The translations under genes and the position numbers were made by a program. The notes beneath the pieces are model-generated. The model had not been told where the DNA came from. It did no database searches and saw nothing but the letters and a program-made list of their open reading frames with translations. Shown here piece after piece: positions 1 through 5,708 of a stretch of DNA of 17,638 nt. Within the stretch, counting starts at the first letter, position 1, and each line of letters opens with the position of its first letter. The stretch is from an uncultured Christensenella sp. (GTDB taxonomy: Bacteria; Bacillota; Clostridia; Christensenellales; UBA1242): the NCBI GenBank assembly GCA_905207515.1, contig CAJLLK010000019.1, positions 1-17,638 of the forward strand. Direction: 5' to 3'.

Positions 1-605
1 TCGCTTTTGTTTTTTTGCAAGATGTTTGAAAAGACAAATGGCTCAATCGGTTTCGGAATGATTGTGTTGCCTTCTTCAGAAGTGTAAAAACCATTTTGAA
101 AATTTATTGTTGCAATGCCAATGGCTCTGTCACGGTTCATGTTAGGGTTTCTGAAATCAAAAATAAAGTCTTTTTTGTTTTCAGTTATGAAATAACAACC
201 CTCAACAGTCGCTTCAGCCATGATGTGCGCATCATTTGAAGGCACAAATTCGCCAACTTCGGATGAATAAACCAGTTTCATCGGCGCTTTTTTTCTTTCG
301 CCTTCTTTCATGTAAGATGCACAGTAAAGCCAAGCCAATTTGTTTTCATTTTCTTTGATTTCGCTGACATCATTCAGACTTCTTTTTGGAAAATAGCAAT
401 ATTTTTTGATAAATCGGTCATAGTCAGAACTTCTTCTGGCTTCGGCGTAGACAGATTTTGTTATCAAAAGTTTGATTGTTCCGTTTTTCACATTGTCCAA
501 AATGTTTTTGTAAATTTCATATCTTTCAACTTTCTTCTCTTTATCCAAAGTTGCCAAGTTCCACAGCACATTGGAATCAATGGCGACATAAATCGATTTT
601 TCCAT
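1..605 (-). CDS. PIN-domain protein, partial (runs off the left edge)
   Basis: Reading leftwards from ATG at 605-603, about 201 residues are open to the window edge with no stop. The start is supported by GGAG at 611-614. The N-terminus has the PIN-type beta strand VAIDSNVLWNL with the first acidic residue. YAEARRS follows about 55 residues in with a conserved-type Glu. Near residue 123, SNDAHIMAEA supplies the third acidic position and leads into the strand GCYFITENKKDF. This order (D, E, D, then T/S-E/D) is the usual layout of PIN ribonuclease domains, which cleave RNA with Mg2+ or Mn2+. No antitoxin-like gene lies upstream within the window, so a VapC-type toxin role is not supported. It could be a housekeeping or orphan PIN protein. 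The fold call is confident; the role is unknown. Confidence 0.75.
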   Translation of the reverse strand, partial: MEKSIYVAIDSNVLWNLATLDKEKKVERYEIYKNILDNVKNGTIKLLITKSVYAEARRSSDYDRFIKKYCYFPKRSLNDVSEIKENENKLAWLYCASYMKEGERKKAPMKLVYSSEVGEFVPSNDAHIMAEATVEGCYFITENKKDFIFDFRNPNMNRDRAIGIATINFQNGFYTSEEGNTIIPKPIEPFVFSNILQKNKS

Positions 606-639
606 TGTTTTCTCCTTTTCAATGACAGATTTCATCTTA

Positions 640-668
640 AGGATAACACTATTTCACTCAGAAATCAA
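640..668 (-). promoter_or_regulatory. putative promoter of the PIN-domain gene
   Basis: On the minus strand TTGATT (663-668) and TATCCT (640-645) are separated by 17 bases and lie about 35 bases upstream of the start codon. The -10 is only a moderate match. Confidence 0.4.
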
Positions 669-734
669 GATGGAATTTTTGAAAAAAGACATAAAAAGTT
701 TATATAGGATATTTGTGCGAATGCTTTCGTGCCG

Positions 735-830
735 ATGGGTTGAGCCCACGAAGCGTGGTTTCCGAGCAAACGAAGTTTGCAAAAAGCCGTGCAGGCTTTT
801 AAATCACACCGAAAATGGTGCAATTTTTTG
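735..830. repeat. hairpin-rich interspersed repeat, copy A
   Basis: This intergenic stretch begins with ATGGGTTGAGCCCACG, which recurs with one change at 17042-17057 and, without its first base, at 16831-16845. It ends with GTGCAATTTTTTG, identical to 16964-16976. Between these lie four perfect short hairpins in series: CCACG/CGTGG (746-758, loop AAG), GCAAAC/GTTTGC (766-780, loop GAA), AAAAGCC/GGCTTTT (782-800) and CACC/GGTG (807-820). An open frame across it (622-849) has no support as a gene. Confidence 0.6.
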
Positions 831-835
831 TCATT

Positions 836-867
836 TGGCGGAGCACTAGGTCATCGAATCGTACTCC
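836..867 (-). pseudogene. possible tRNA 3'-end remnant
   Basis: The plus strand reads TGGCGGAG and then, 10 bases on, ATCGAATC. On the minus strand this resembles a T-arm followed by an acceptor end CTCCGCCA, as in the tRNA-Ser at 1786-1876. No D-arm or anticodon arm follows, so at most it is a decayed fragment. It abuts repeat copy A. Confidence 0.3.
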
Positions 868-870
868 ACT

Positions 871-1671
871 TTATGATTTTTTATTTATAGTATATGAACT
901 TTTTATATCTAACAATTTGTCTAAATTTAATTTTTCTAAGAACTCAACAAACTCATCTATATTCATATTTTTTATTTGGGGTTTATATTTATAAAAATCA
1001 TTCAAGTTGTAGGTAATGTTGTTGATTATGCCTTCTTTTTCAATGCGCTTCTGACTTTTGTTTAAATAAAGATTCCAAAAAGGTAAAATTTGAATATGTA
1101 AATTTCTTATATAATCGTGGCCAGTATAGCCTTTTTCGGAATTATTTAACAATTTAGCCAATTCAAAATCAGTTATATTTTCTATTATTGCGTGTGTTAT
1201 ATTGTCATTTTTAAAATAAGAATGCAAAGATTCATGTACAAGATAAACCAAATCATAATTCTCATTGGTCAATCCGTTTTTGTGTCCCCAAATAAACTGA
1301 TTATCACCTATATTTCGTCCACAGTTCAATGTAGGGGAAACAATAATTGCGGTCACATTTAATGTAAAATCTTTTTTAAAAACTTTGCTTAAAAATAAAT
1401 TTATTTTATCTTTGTTTTTTGTCCAACTATGTTGTATCCTCTGTAAATTTTGATCAGCTTCGGTATAACAAGTTTTGAAATATTTTTGTTGCTGTAGTTC
1501 TAAAATTATATTGTTATCAATTTCGGTTGAGTGTAAATCCTTTTGTAAAATTTGATATGATAATCTATATTTATTCCATAAATAATTTGCAAGTTCAGTC
1601 GGCATTTTACTTGTTGATATAATTACTCTTGCCATAAGATTAGGATCTATTCTAAATTTTATATTTAACAT
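871..1671 (-). CDS. putative zinc metallopeptidase-like protein (HExxH motif)
   Basis: A 266-aa protein. The frame stays open upstream through the tRNA-Ser gene, but ATG at 1671-1669 is the real start because AGGAG sits just upstream (1679-1684) and a promoter precedes it. About residue 145-155 reads LVYLVHESLHSYF, an HExxH zinc-binding motif in a hydrophobic helix. About 10 residues later IIENITDFELAK offers Glu and Asp residues that could be a third ligand, as in gluzincins. No signal peptide or membrane segment is visible, so it is probably cytoplasmic. The C-terminal third is Lys/Asn-rich and helical. I do not recognise a named family, and a chance HExxH cannot be excluded. Nothing around it suggests an operon: it lies alone between repeat copy A and a tRNA. 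Confidence 0.6.
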   Translation of the reverse strand: MLNIKFRIDPNLMARVIISTSKMPTELANYLWNKYRLSYQILQKDLHSTEIDNNIILELQQQKYFKTCYTEADQNLQRIQHSWTKNKDKINLFLSKVFKKDFTLNVTAIIVSPTLNCGRNIGDNQFIWGHKNGLTNENYDLVYLVHESLHSYFKNDNITHAIIENITDFELAKLLNNSEKGYTGHDYIRNLHIQILPFWNLYLNKSQKRIEKEGIINNITYNLNDFYKYKPQIKNMNIDEFVEFLEKLNLDKLLDIKSSYTINKKS

Positions 1672-1710
1672 ATTTAATCTCCTATAATTAGCGACTATGA
1701 GAATAATATA

Positions 1711-1739
1711 ATTGTATAAAATTTGGAGCATTGAGTCAA
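1711..1739 (-). promoter_or_regulatory. promoter of the HExxH-protein gene
   Basis: On the minus strand TTGACT (1734-1739) and TACAAT (1711-1716) are spaced by 17 bases and lie about 40 bases upstream of the start at 1671. This is a good vegetative sigma-factor match and supports the downstream start. Confidence 0.6.
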
Positions 1740-1751
1740 AACTTAAAATCA

Positions 1752-1770
1752 TACCAAAAGGTATTTGGTA
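1752..1770. other. stem-loop downstream of tRNA-Ser
   Basis: TACCAAA (1752-1758) pairs perfectly with TTTGGTA (1764-1770) around a 5-base loop, 16 bases past the 3' end of tRNA-Ser. There is no clean T-tract, so it may be a weak terminator or a processing element. Confidence 0.35.
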
Positions 1771-1785
1771 CGTTAAAAAAATTAA

Positions 1786-1876
1786 TGGCGGAGACGGTGG
1801 GATTCGAACCCACGTGCCGATTTCTCGACAAACGCATTTCGAGTGCGTCTCGTTGCGACCTCTTCGATACGTCTCC
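1786..1876 (-). tRNA. tRNA-Ser(CGA)
   Basis: The minus strand gives acceptor GGAGACG pairing with CGTCTCC, discriminator G and an encoded CCA (1786-1788). The anticodon stem is ACGCA/TGCGT around loop CTCGAAA, so the anticodon is CGA. A long variable arm and the T-loop GGTTCGAATCC are present. The length of 91 nt fits a class II serine tRNA. Overlapping open frames on both strands are artefacts of this gene. Confidence 0.95.
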
Positions 1877-1885
1877 ATGCATCTA

Positions 1886-1914
1886 ATTTTACTCCATTTT
1901 TAGCGATTTTGCAA
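1886..1914 (-). promoter_or_regulatory. promoter of tRNA-Ser
   Basis: On the minus strand TTGCAA (1909-1914) and TAAAAT (1886-1891) are spaced by 17 bases, 10 bases upstream of the tRNA 5' end. Confidence 0.55.
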
Positions 1915-1973
1915 TGTAAATTGTGAAATTTTTATAATTTTTTAATTTTTATTTGTAAAATATTGAAAAATAC

Positions 1974-2003
1974 TTTACAAAAGGTCTAATATTGTGCTAA
2001 AAT
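1974..2003 (+). promoter_or_regulatory. promoter of the Spo0A C-terminal-like gene
   Basis: TTTACA (1974-1979) and TAAAAT (1998-2003) are separated by 18 bases, 33 bases upstream of the ATG at 2036. Confidence 0.5.
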
Positions 2004-2035
2004 ATGTCTGAAATTGTTGAAAAAGGAGAAAAATC

Positions 2036-2404
2036 ATGAACAAAGAAAGAGAAAATGTTATTAAATACGCCTTGATAAAACTTGGTGTCAAGTGCGATTT
2101 GATTGGGTTTACATATCTCGTAAAGGCCATTGAAATTGTTGTTGAACAGCCTTTGTTGGCTTACAATTTGAAAAAATTGTTTGCAGCTGTTGCAAAAGAA
2201 TTTAACATAACAAAGATTTTTCGTGTTGAGGCAAACATTCAAAATGCAATTTCACAGGCTTACAATGCCAATGGGCTTCATGGAATTAACGAGATGTATG
2301 GTTTGGAAATTTTTAAACCTGACCACAAGCCTACAACTGCTGAAATCATCAAACTTGTTGCAGAATATTACAATTTGGGATTGTATAAGAAAGAAGCTTC
2401 GTAG
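2036..2404 (+). CDS. stand-alone Spo0A C-terminal-type DNA-binding protein
   Basis: A 122-aa protein with AAGGAG upstream of the ATG. Nearly the whole length resembles the DNA-binding effector domain of Spo0A, the sporulation master regulator of Bacillota. GFTYLVKAIEIVVEQP matches the first helices. KKLFAAVAKEFNIT followed by RVEANIQNAISQAY matches the helix-turn-helix, with the RVExxIxxAI pattern typical of the recognition helix. INEMYGLE and KPTTAEIIKLVAEYYNL match the domain's last helices. The phosphoacceptor receiver domain normally fused N-terminally is absent, so phosphorelay control in the usual form cannot operate. It is a single gene with its own promoter and a strong terminator. 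The family call is confident. The targets are unknown, and a sporulation role is unproven. Confidence 0.82.
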   Translation: MNKERENVIKYALIKLGVKCDLIGFTYLVKAIEIVVEQPLLAYNLKKLFAAVAKEFNITKIFRVEANIQNAISQAYNANGLHGINEMYGLEIFKPDHKPTTAEIIKLVAEYYNLGLYKKEAS

Positions 2405-2437
2405 GCTATTATAAATCAATTTAAGCAATTATGCAAA

Positions 2438-2467
2438 CAAAAAAACAAGGCATTGCCTTGTTTTTTT
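2438..2467. terminator. bidirectional intrinsic terminator
   Basis: ACAAGGC (2445-2451) and GCCTTGT (2455-2461) form a perfect stem with a 3-base loop, flanked by an A-tract on the left and a T-tract on the right. It can end the Spo0A-like gene rightwards. Before prophage insertion it would also have ended the leftward tRNA array, since it abuts the host half of the attachment site. Confidence 0.85.
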
Positions 2468-2512
2468 GGTGGCTTGCCCGGGATTCGAACCCGGGACCCC
2501 TTGATTAAAAGT
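2467..2512. other. attL
   Basis: This is the left copy of the 46-bp attachment repeat. It carries the original host 3' half of tRNA-Lys, from the anticodon loop to the CCA end, now without a 5' half. It is joined directly to the host terminator on its left, while prophage DNA begins at 2513. Confidence 0.92.
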
Positions 2513-2522
2513 TCGTCCGAAT

Positions 2523-2555
2523 GGCTATATGTGCCTATTTTAGGACAATATAGCC
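2523..2555. repeat. inverted repeat beside attL
   Basis: GGCTATAT (2523-2530) and ATATAGCC (2548-2555) are perfect inverted arms spaced by 17 bases. The segment 2524-2542 also matches 16707-16725, beside attR, at 15 of 19 positions in direct orientation. Symmetric placement suggests recombinase or excisionase binding. Confidence 0.4.
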
Positions 2556-2580
2556 GTTGTGAATCTTAAATTTTGGCTAA

Positions 2581-2605
2581 AATAGTCGTCAAAATGGTCG
2601 TCAAA
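2581..2605. promoter_or_regulatory. left integrase arm-type site (tandem 12-mers)
   Basis: Two tandem units, ATAGTCGTCAAA and ATGGTCGTCAAA, overlap the stop codon of the recombinase gene. The same tandem pair lies at 16647-16670 near the other end, and the two share 21 identical bases. Such paired repeats flanking an attachment site are typical of arm-type binding sites of tyrosine recombinases. Confidence 0.6.
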
Positions 2606-3710
2606 TTTGCAGATATAAATTATTATATAATTTAAGCAGCCCTTCTTTGGTGATGTCGTCCTGCAAATTTGTGTAAATGTCATTTGTCATGACAATTGAA
2701 GCATGTCCAAGATAGACTTGTCTTTCTTTGTCTGGCCAGCCAAGGTAGTGCAAATTGGTTGAGCAAGTGTGACGCAAGTCGTGCAATGATTTCCCAGGAA
2801 TTTTTGCTTTTTGATAAATTTCACGAGCTATGCCTGAATAATAGTGCGGCTGGCGGGTGAAGTATGGCGTTACAGTTCGCTTTTTCAAAAATTCGATAAA
2901 ATCTTTTGAAACATTGATTTTTCTTTCTGCGTTTTCTGTTTTTGTACCATGAATGAAAATTTTGTTCTTTTTTTCATCGATATCGTTGAGATTGAACATC
3001 CAGGTTTCTTGCCTTCTGGTTCCTGCAATCAAACTGAACATCATAAAATATTGCACATCTTGGTCGTAGGTTTTCAATATTTCCAAAAATCTTTCTTGCT
3101 CATCCAAAGACAATGCTGTCTTTTTACGCTTTTTGGTTTTTCGCGGCTTTATGATTGTTTCGGCCAAATTTCTCGCAGTTTTGTTGTTGATGTAGGCTTG
3201 CTTCAAACACTGTCTTAATGTCAGATAAGCATAATCAATCACACGACTGTTTGGATCGAACTTGTTTAAAAATTCCTGCAAAATTGCGGGCGTAAGTTGT
3301 TTAAGCTTCATGTCTTTAAAAAATTTAGGCATGTGCAAATTTATAATTGCGTTGTAAATGGTTTTAGAACTTTCGCTTGTTCCGAGCTTGTATGTTTTTA
3401 GCCAGTATTTTGACCAGCCAATAACAGTGTTTTTATCGTCAAGGTTGATTTTCTTGTGAGTAAATTTCAATTCTTGAATTTTTTTTATTGCCTTCTCTTT
3501 TGTGGAAACGGTGAACCTGATTGTTTCTCCGTTTTTTCTTTTTTTGTATTCCCATCTACCGTCTTTTCGATGATATAAATTTTTATAACTGCTTTTCAAA
3601 GTAACCCCCAAGTCTTCGGTTACTTTGGATTTACTTACTGTGTTATCTATCAGCAGGAATGGGCCACTGTTTTCATTTTTTGATTTTTCAAAAATTACAA
3701 TTTTTTCCAA
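2601..3710 (-). CDS. int: tyrosine recombinase (prophage integrase)
   Basis: 369 residues are readable from TTG at 3710. Residues about 42-82 (KNLYHRKDGRWEYK onwards) resemble the arm-DNA-binding domain. Residues about 95-190 form the SAM-like core-binding domain. Residues about 200-369 are the catalytic domain, with all expected residues visible: R232 in AGTRRQE, K257 in GTKTEN, H310 and R313 in LHDLRHT, H336 in LGHAS, and Y346 in DIYTNL. It cuts and rejoins DNA at the tRNA-Lys site for integration and excision. The gene sits next to attL, as expected. The TTG has no ribosome binding site. A well-supported ATG at 3837 lies one base out of frame upstream (see the next feature), so the expressed form is uncertain. 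It is probably the last gene of the operon with the repressor. Confidence 0.93.
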   Translation of the reverse strand: MEKIVIFEKSKNENSGPFLLIDNTVSKSKVTEDLGVTLKSSYKNLYHRKDGRWEYKKRKNGETIRFTVSTKEKAIKKIQELKFTHKKINLDDKNTVIGWSKYWLKTYKLGTSESSKTIYNAIINLHMPKFFKDMKLKQLTPAILQEFLNKFDPNSRVIDYAYLTLRQCLKQAYINNKTARNLAETIIKPRKTKKRKKTALSLDEQERFLEILKTYDQDVQYFMMFSLIAGTRRQETWMFNLNDIDEKKNKIFIHGTKTENAERKINVSKDFIEFLKKRTVTPYFTRQPHYYSGIAREIYQKAKIPGKSLHDLRHTCSTNLHYLGWPDKERQVYLGHASIVMTNDIYTNLQDDITKEGLLKLYNNLYLQI

Positions 3711-3837
3711 ACAAAGCTTGATTGCGTGCTGGTGCTTGGCGATGTTGTTCTGGCTTTTGACAATTTCTTTTTGACTGGTTTCAATTTCGTTGTTATGAAA
3801 TTCGATTTCGTCAACTTGTTTTTATATATTCTTCCAT
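3711..3837 (-). pseudogene. frameshifted 5' portion of the integrase gene
   Basis: ATG at 3837-3835 follows an excellent AAGGGGAG (3844-3851) but reads only MEEYIKTS before TGA (3813-3811). Removing one base from the five-A run (3819-3823 on this strand) joins it in frame to about 40 residues rich in Glu, Asn, Gln and Lys (VDEIEFHNNEIETSQKEI and on), which continue directly into the integrase. The intact protein would have about 411 residues with a helical N-terminal extension. The cause could be a mutation in the homopolymer, a sequencing error, or programmed +1 frameshifting. Confidence 0.65.
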
Positions 3838-3864
3838 AGTTTTCTCCCCTTTAATTTTTTATAT

Positions 3865-4179
3865 TTAAACCAATGCAATGATTGATCCAAAAAGATTGCT
3901 GACAATTGAGATAAGCGAGCTCGACATAAACAAAGTAGTGTAAGTTTCTACAACTTCAAATTCATAGACGTTAAATGCGTAACCAAAAAAGATATAAAAT
4001 ACAATCATCAAAACCAGTGAGAGTACAAACATGATAACAGAAATTAATCTTTTTATGATCACATAGTTCTTACTGACAGTTCGTGTTCTATTTTTGTCAA
4101 CGAAAAACGATGTTACAAAACATGCGATATGAACCAACAACATGAAAGATGCCACTATCATTAAAATAAAAATAGCCAT
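3865..4179 (-). CDS. small membrane protein of unknown function
   Basis: A 104-aa hydrophobic protein. About residues 3-26, 44-70 and 80-104 are membrane helices: MAIFILMIVASFMLLVHIACF, then ISVIMFVLSLVLMIVFYIFFG, then a less hydrophobic final segment ending SNLFGSIIALV. A basic loop (DKNRTRTVSKN) follows the first helix. Its ATG directly abuts the stop codon of the repressor gene, and AAGGAG lies inside the end of that gene, so the two are co-translated. Co-expression with the repressor in the lysogenic operon suggests a prophage-maintenance or superinfection-exclusion role, but that is inference from position only. No family is recognised. Confidence 0.7.
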   Translation of the reverse strand: MAIFILMIVASFMLLVHIACFVTSFFVDKNRTRTVSKNYVIIKRLISVIMFVLSLVLMIVFYIFFGYAFNVYEFEVVETYTTLFMSSSLISIVSNLFGSIIALV

Positions 4180-4542
4180 TTAAGAATTCTCCTTTAAATA
4201 TTTTTGTTTAAGTTTTTGTTGTTCCTGGTTTTTAGCTTTGATGCCAGCGATGTAAGCTTCAACTCTGCTGCAATCATCTTCATCAAGCTGAAGAATGTCG
4301 TTGCATAATTGCCGTTGAAGCATGGTTGCTTCTTTTTGCCGTGTTGGATCGTTAATTTGATGACCGAGCAGATAGTCCACGGAGCAGCCAAAAAAGTCTG
4401 CAATTTTGATAATGGTTTTAAGGTCAGGCTCATATCTTCCGGTTTCATAGTGGCTATAAGTAGGTTTTGAAACCTGTAAAAAGTCGGCCATATCTTTTTG
4501 TGTGTAACCTTTAATTTTCCTTAAATTTGCCAAATTTTTCAT
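4180..4542 (-). CDS. XRE-family transcriptional repressor (CI-like)
   Basis: A 120-aa protein. Residues about 4-60 are a Cro/CI-type helix-turn-helix. LRKIKGYTQKDMADFLQVSKPTYSHYETGRYEPDLKTIIKIADFF shows the usual helix pattern, with Q15 and the SKPTYSHYETG recognition region, and ends with the common tag SVDYLLG. The C-terminal half is helical and charged, with no protease domain, so it lacks LexA/CI-style autocleavage. It is the first gene of the leftward operon, divergent from the rightward genes, and repeated operator-like sites lie between the two promoters. The likely role is to hold the rightward genes silent in the integrated state and to regulate its own promoter. GGAG lies upstream of the ATG. 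Confidence 0.88.
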   Translation of the reverse strand: MKNLANLRKIKGYTQKDMADFLQVSKPTYSHYETGRYEPDLKTIIKIADFFGCSVDYLLGHQINDPTRQKEATMLQRQLCNDILQLDEDDCSRVEAYIAGIKAKNQEQQKLKQKYLKENS

Positions 4543-4567
4543 ATAATCTCCATTTCTATTGTAAAAA

Positions 4568-4597
4568 ATTTTAAAAAGTTTCGTTTTTTTTTATCAA
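4568..4597 (-). promoter_or_regulatory. leftward (repressor-integrase operon) promoter
   Basis: On the minus strand TTGATA (4592-4597) and TAAAAT (4568-4573) are separated by 18 bases, about 26 bases upstream of the repressor ATG. The inverted operator copy (4581-4592) lies inside the spacer. Confidence 0.5.
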
Positions 4598-4656
4598 AAT
4601 GCTTGACAATTTAAAACAAAACGATATAATATTGAGCTAAAGATAAAACAAAACGA
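4581..4656. promoter_or_regulatory. operator cluster between divergent promoters
   Basis: AAAACAAAACGA occurs twice as an exact direct repeat (4613-4624 and 4645-4656), with starts 32 bases apart, close to three helical turns. A third copy lies in opposite orientation at 4581-4592 with one mismatch. The copies fall in the spacer of the leftward promoter, in the spacer of the rightward promoter, and just past the rightward start region. This is the layout of a phage repressor/operator switch. Confidence 0.6.
4603..4630 (+). promoter_or_regulatory. rightward (early/structural) promoter
   Basis: A perfect TTGACA (4603-4608) and a perfect TATAAT (4625-4630) are spaced by 16 bases, 45 bases upstream of the first rightward start. 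It is a strong promoter that would need repression during lysogeny, and an operator repeat sits in its spacer. Confidence 0.8.
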
Positions 4657-4675
4657 AATTTTTTGGGGTAAAGAT

Positions 4676-4978
4676 ATGGGAAGAATAGACAATTTAAGCA
4701 ATCAAGTTTGGCTGATAGCCAATGACAAAGAAGCAGAATACGAACTGTTTTGCTTTAAATACGATTTGCAAGCTGGGGAAGAGAGTTTGCAATTATTTAA
4801 AAATGAAGCCGTAGCTAACGAAAAAATGGCCAGTCCATTTTCTAGCTGCGGCTCTTTTGTTTTTTGGAACACTCCAGACGGCCAGCTTTGCAAAGTGAAA
4901 GCTCCAAATGAAGAACAGGCCAAATGGTTGGCAAGCATTCTTTGTGAAAAGCTGGGGGTGAAATATGCTGACAGATAA
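4676..4978 (+). CDS. conserved-looking prophage protein of unknown function
   Basis: A 100-aa soluble protein and the first gene of the rightward operon, with GGGG just upstream of the ATG. It has mixed alpha/beta character, for example ANDKEAEYELFCFKYDL, then SCGSFVFWNTPDGQLCKVKAP, then NEEQAKWLASILCEKLG as a C-terminal helix. There is no membrane segment and no recognised motif. Its end overlaps the start of the next gene by 14 bases, so translation is probably coupled. Position right after the regulated promoter suggests an early function such as regulation or replication support. I do not recognise the family. Confidence 0.65.
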   Translation: MGRIDNLSNQVWLIANDKEAEYELFCFKYDLQAGEESLQLFKNEAVANEKMASPFSSCGSFVFWNTPDGQLCKVKAPNEEQAKWLASILCEKLGVKYADR

Positions 4979-5567
4979 GGAAATTGGAAAAATTATTCGA
5001 AAAGCTTATGATCGAAAACTGTTTGGTGGAGAACTGACCATGCTTGCGGCCATAGCAAACAATTGCAACAATTATGGCGAATGCAGAAAGTCAAACAAAG
5101 ATTTTGAAAAACAGCTCAATGTTTCTGGAAGAACAATTTCTCACTGGATTGCTTCTTTGAAAGCAAATGGAATAATTGGCGTCTGCATAAACAATCACTT
5201 GCACAGCCGAATTGTTTACATCAGAGATTTTAAAAGAGATTTTACTTGGTCTGGAAAGATTGAAGATTTGTCAACAGCGCAAAGAATTTTTCATGAAGCA
5301 TTTCCAAATCGTGAAATTGACTGTGAAATTCCTGACACTGTAAACATCAAACTTTTGATAAACGAAATCAAGTTGTCAAGATTTTGGAGTAATGCCCAAA
5401 ACTTAACATTGAAATCTTACATCAAAAGATATGACCAAATTGTGCATGGCAAATATCGTGATGACTTTATGTCAACACCAACGGGTTCAAACTTTTCAAC
5501 AGGCAGACATTACACACGAGAAGAAATAAATTCGTATGTTCAAAGCATTGATGAGATAGAGATATGA
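4965..5567 (+). CDS. winged-helix protein, candidate replication initiator
   Basis: A 200-aa protein with GGGGGTG upstream of the ATG. Residues about 10-95 look like a winged helix of the phage replication-protein type. FGGELTMLAAIANNCNN is a first helix. NKDFEKQLNVSGRTISHWIASLKANGIIGV is a helix-turn-helix leading to the wing, and SRIVYIRDF is a strand. The C-terminal half is helical and charged (LINEIKLSRFWSNAQNLTLKSYIKRY) and may contact DNA or the helicase loader, as in DnaD- or RepA-like initiators. No HUH nickase motif and no paired Tyr are seen, so it is not a classical rolling-circle Rep. Its location directly after the early promoter fits a replication role. A transcription regulator is the alternative. 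Confidence 0.6.
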   Translation: MLTDKEIGKIIRKAYDRKLFGGELTMLAAIANNCNNYGECRKSNKDFEKQLNVSGRTISHWIASLKANGIIGVCINNHLHSRIVYIRDFKRDFTWSGKIEDLSTAQRIFHEAFPNREIDCEIPDTVNIKLLINEIKLSRFWSNAQNLTLKSYIKRYDQIVHGKYRDDFMSTPTGSNFSTGRHYTREEINSYVQSIDEIEI

Positions 5568-5707
5568 AAAAATTCATTTTGATTTTAATTGTCCTGGCAA
5601 TTTTGTTGGTTATACCAACAGCCACAGTCGGAAAAGTCGATAAAGGTGTGAGCGCAAAAGCGTTGCACTTATACAGTCCAGAAATAGTGACAATTCATGG
5701 AGATTGA
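5564..5707 (+). CDS. 47-aa single-pass membrane protein (coat-protein candidate)
   Basis: ATG at 5564 overlaps the previous stop codon in an ATGA arrangement. The frame encodes 47 residues: a Lys-Lys start, a strongly hydrophobic segment (about residues 4-19, FILILIVLAILLVIP), then about 28 mostly polar residues ending IVTIHGD. It resembles a signal peptide or membrane anchor on a very short protein. Its position at the head of the surface-protein block, and its size, make it a candidate coat or membrane-assembly protein. It lacks the basic C-terminus after the membrane helix that characterises known filamentous-phage major coat proteins. It is real by overlap and context; the role is open. 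Confidence 0.55.
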   Translation: MKKFILILIVLAILLVIPTATVGKVDKGVSAKALHLYSPEIVTIHGD

Positions 5708-5708
5708 T

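Noticed and set aside
1..605. PIN protein as a VapC-type toxin of a toxin-antitoxin pair
   Set aside because: No antitoxin gene lies next to it within the window, and the protein is longer than typical VapC.
622..849. 75-codon open frame left of the HExxH gene
   Set aside because: It spans the hairpin repeat copy A and the upstream region of the PIN gene, and has no ribosome binding site or protein-like composition.
1672..1878. N-terminal extension of the HExxH protein through tRNA-Ser
   Set aside because: The extra residues are translated tRNA. A promoter and AGGAG support the start at 1671.
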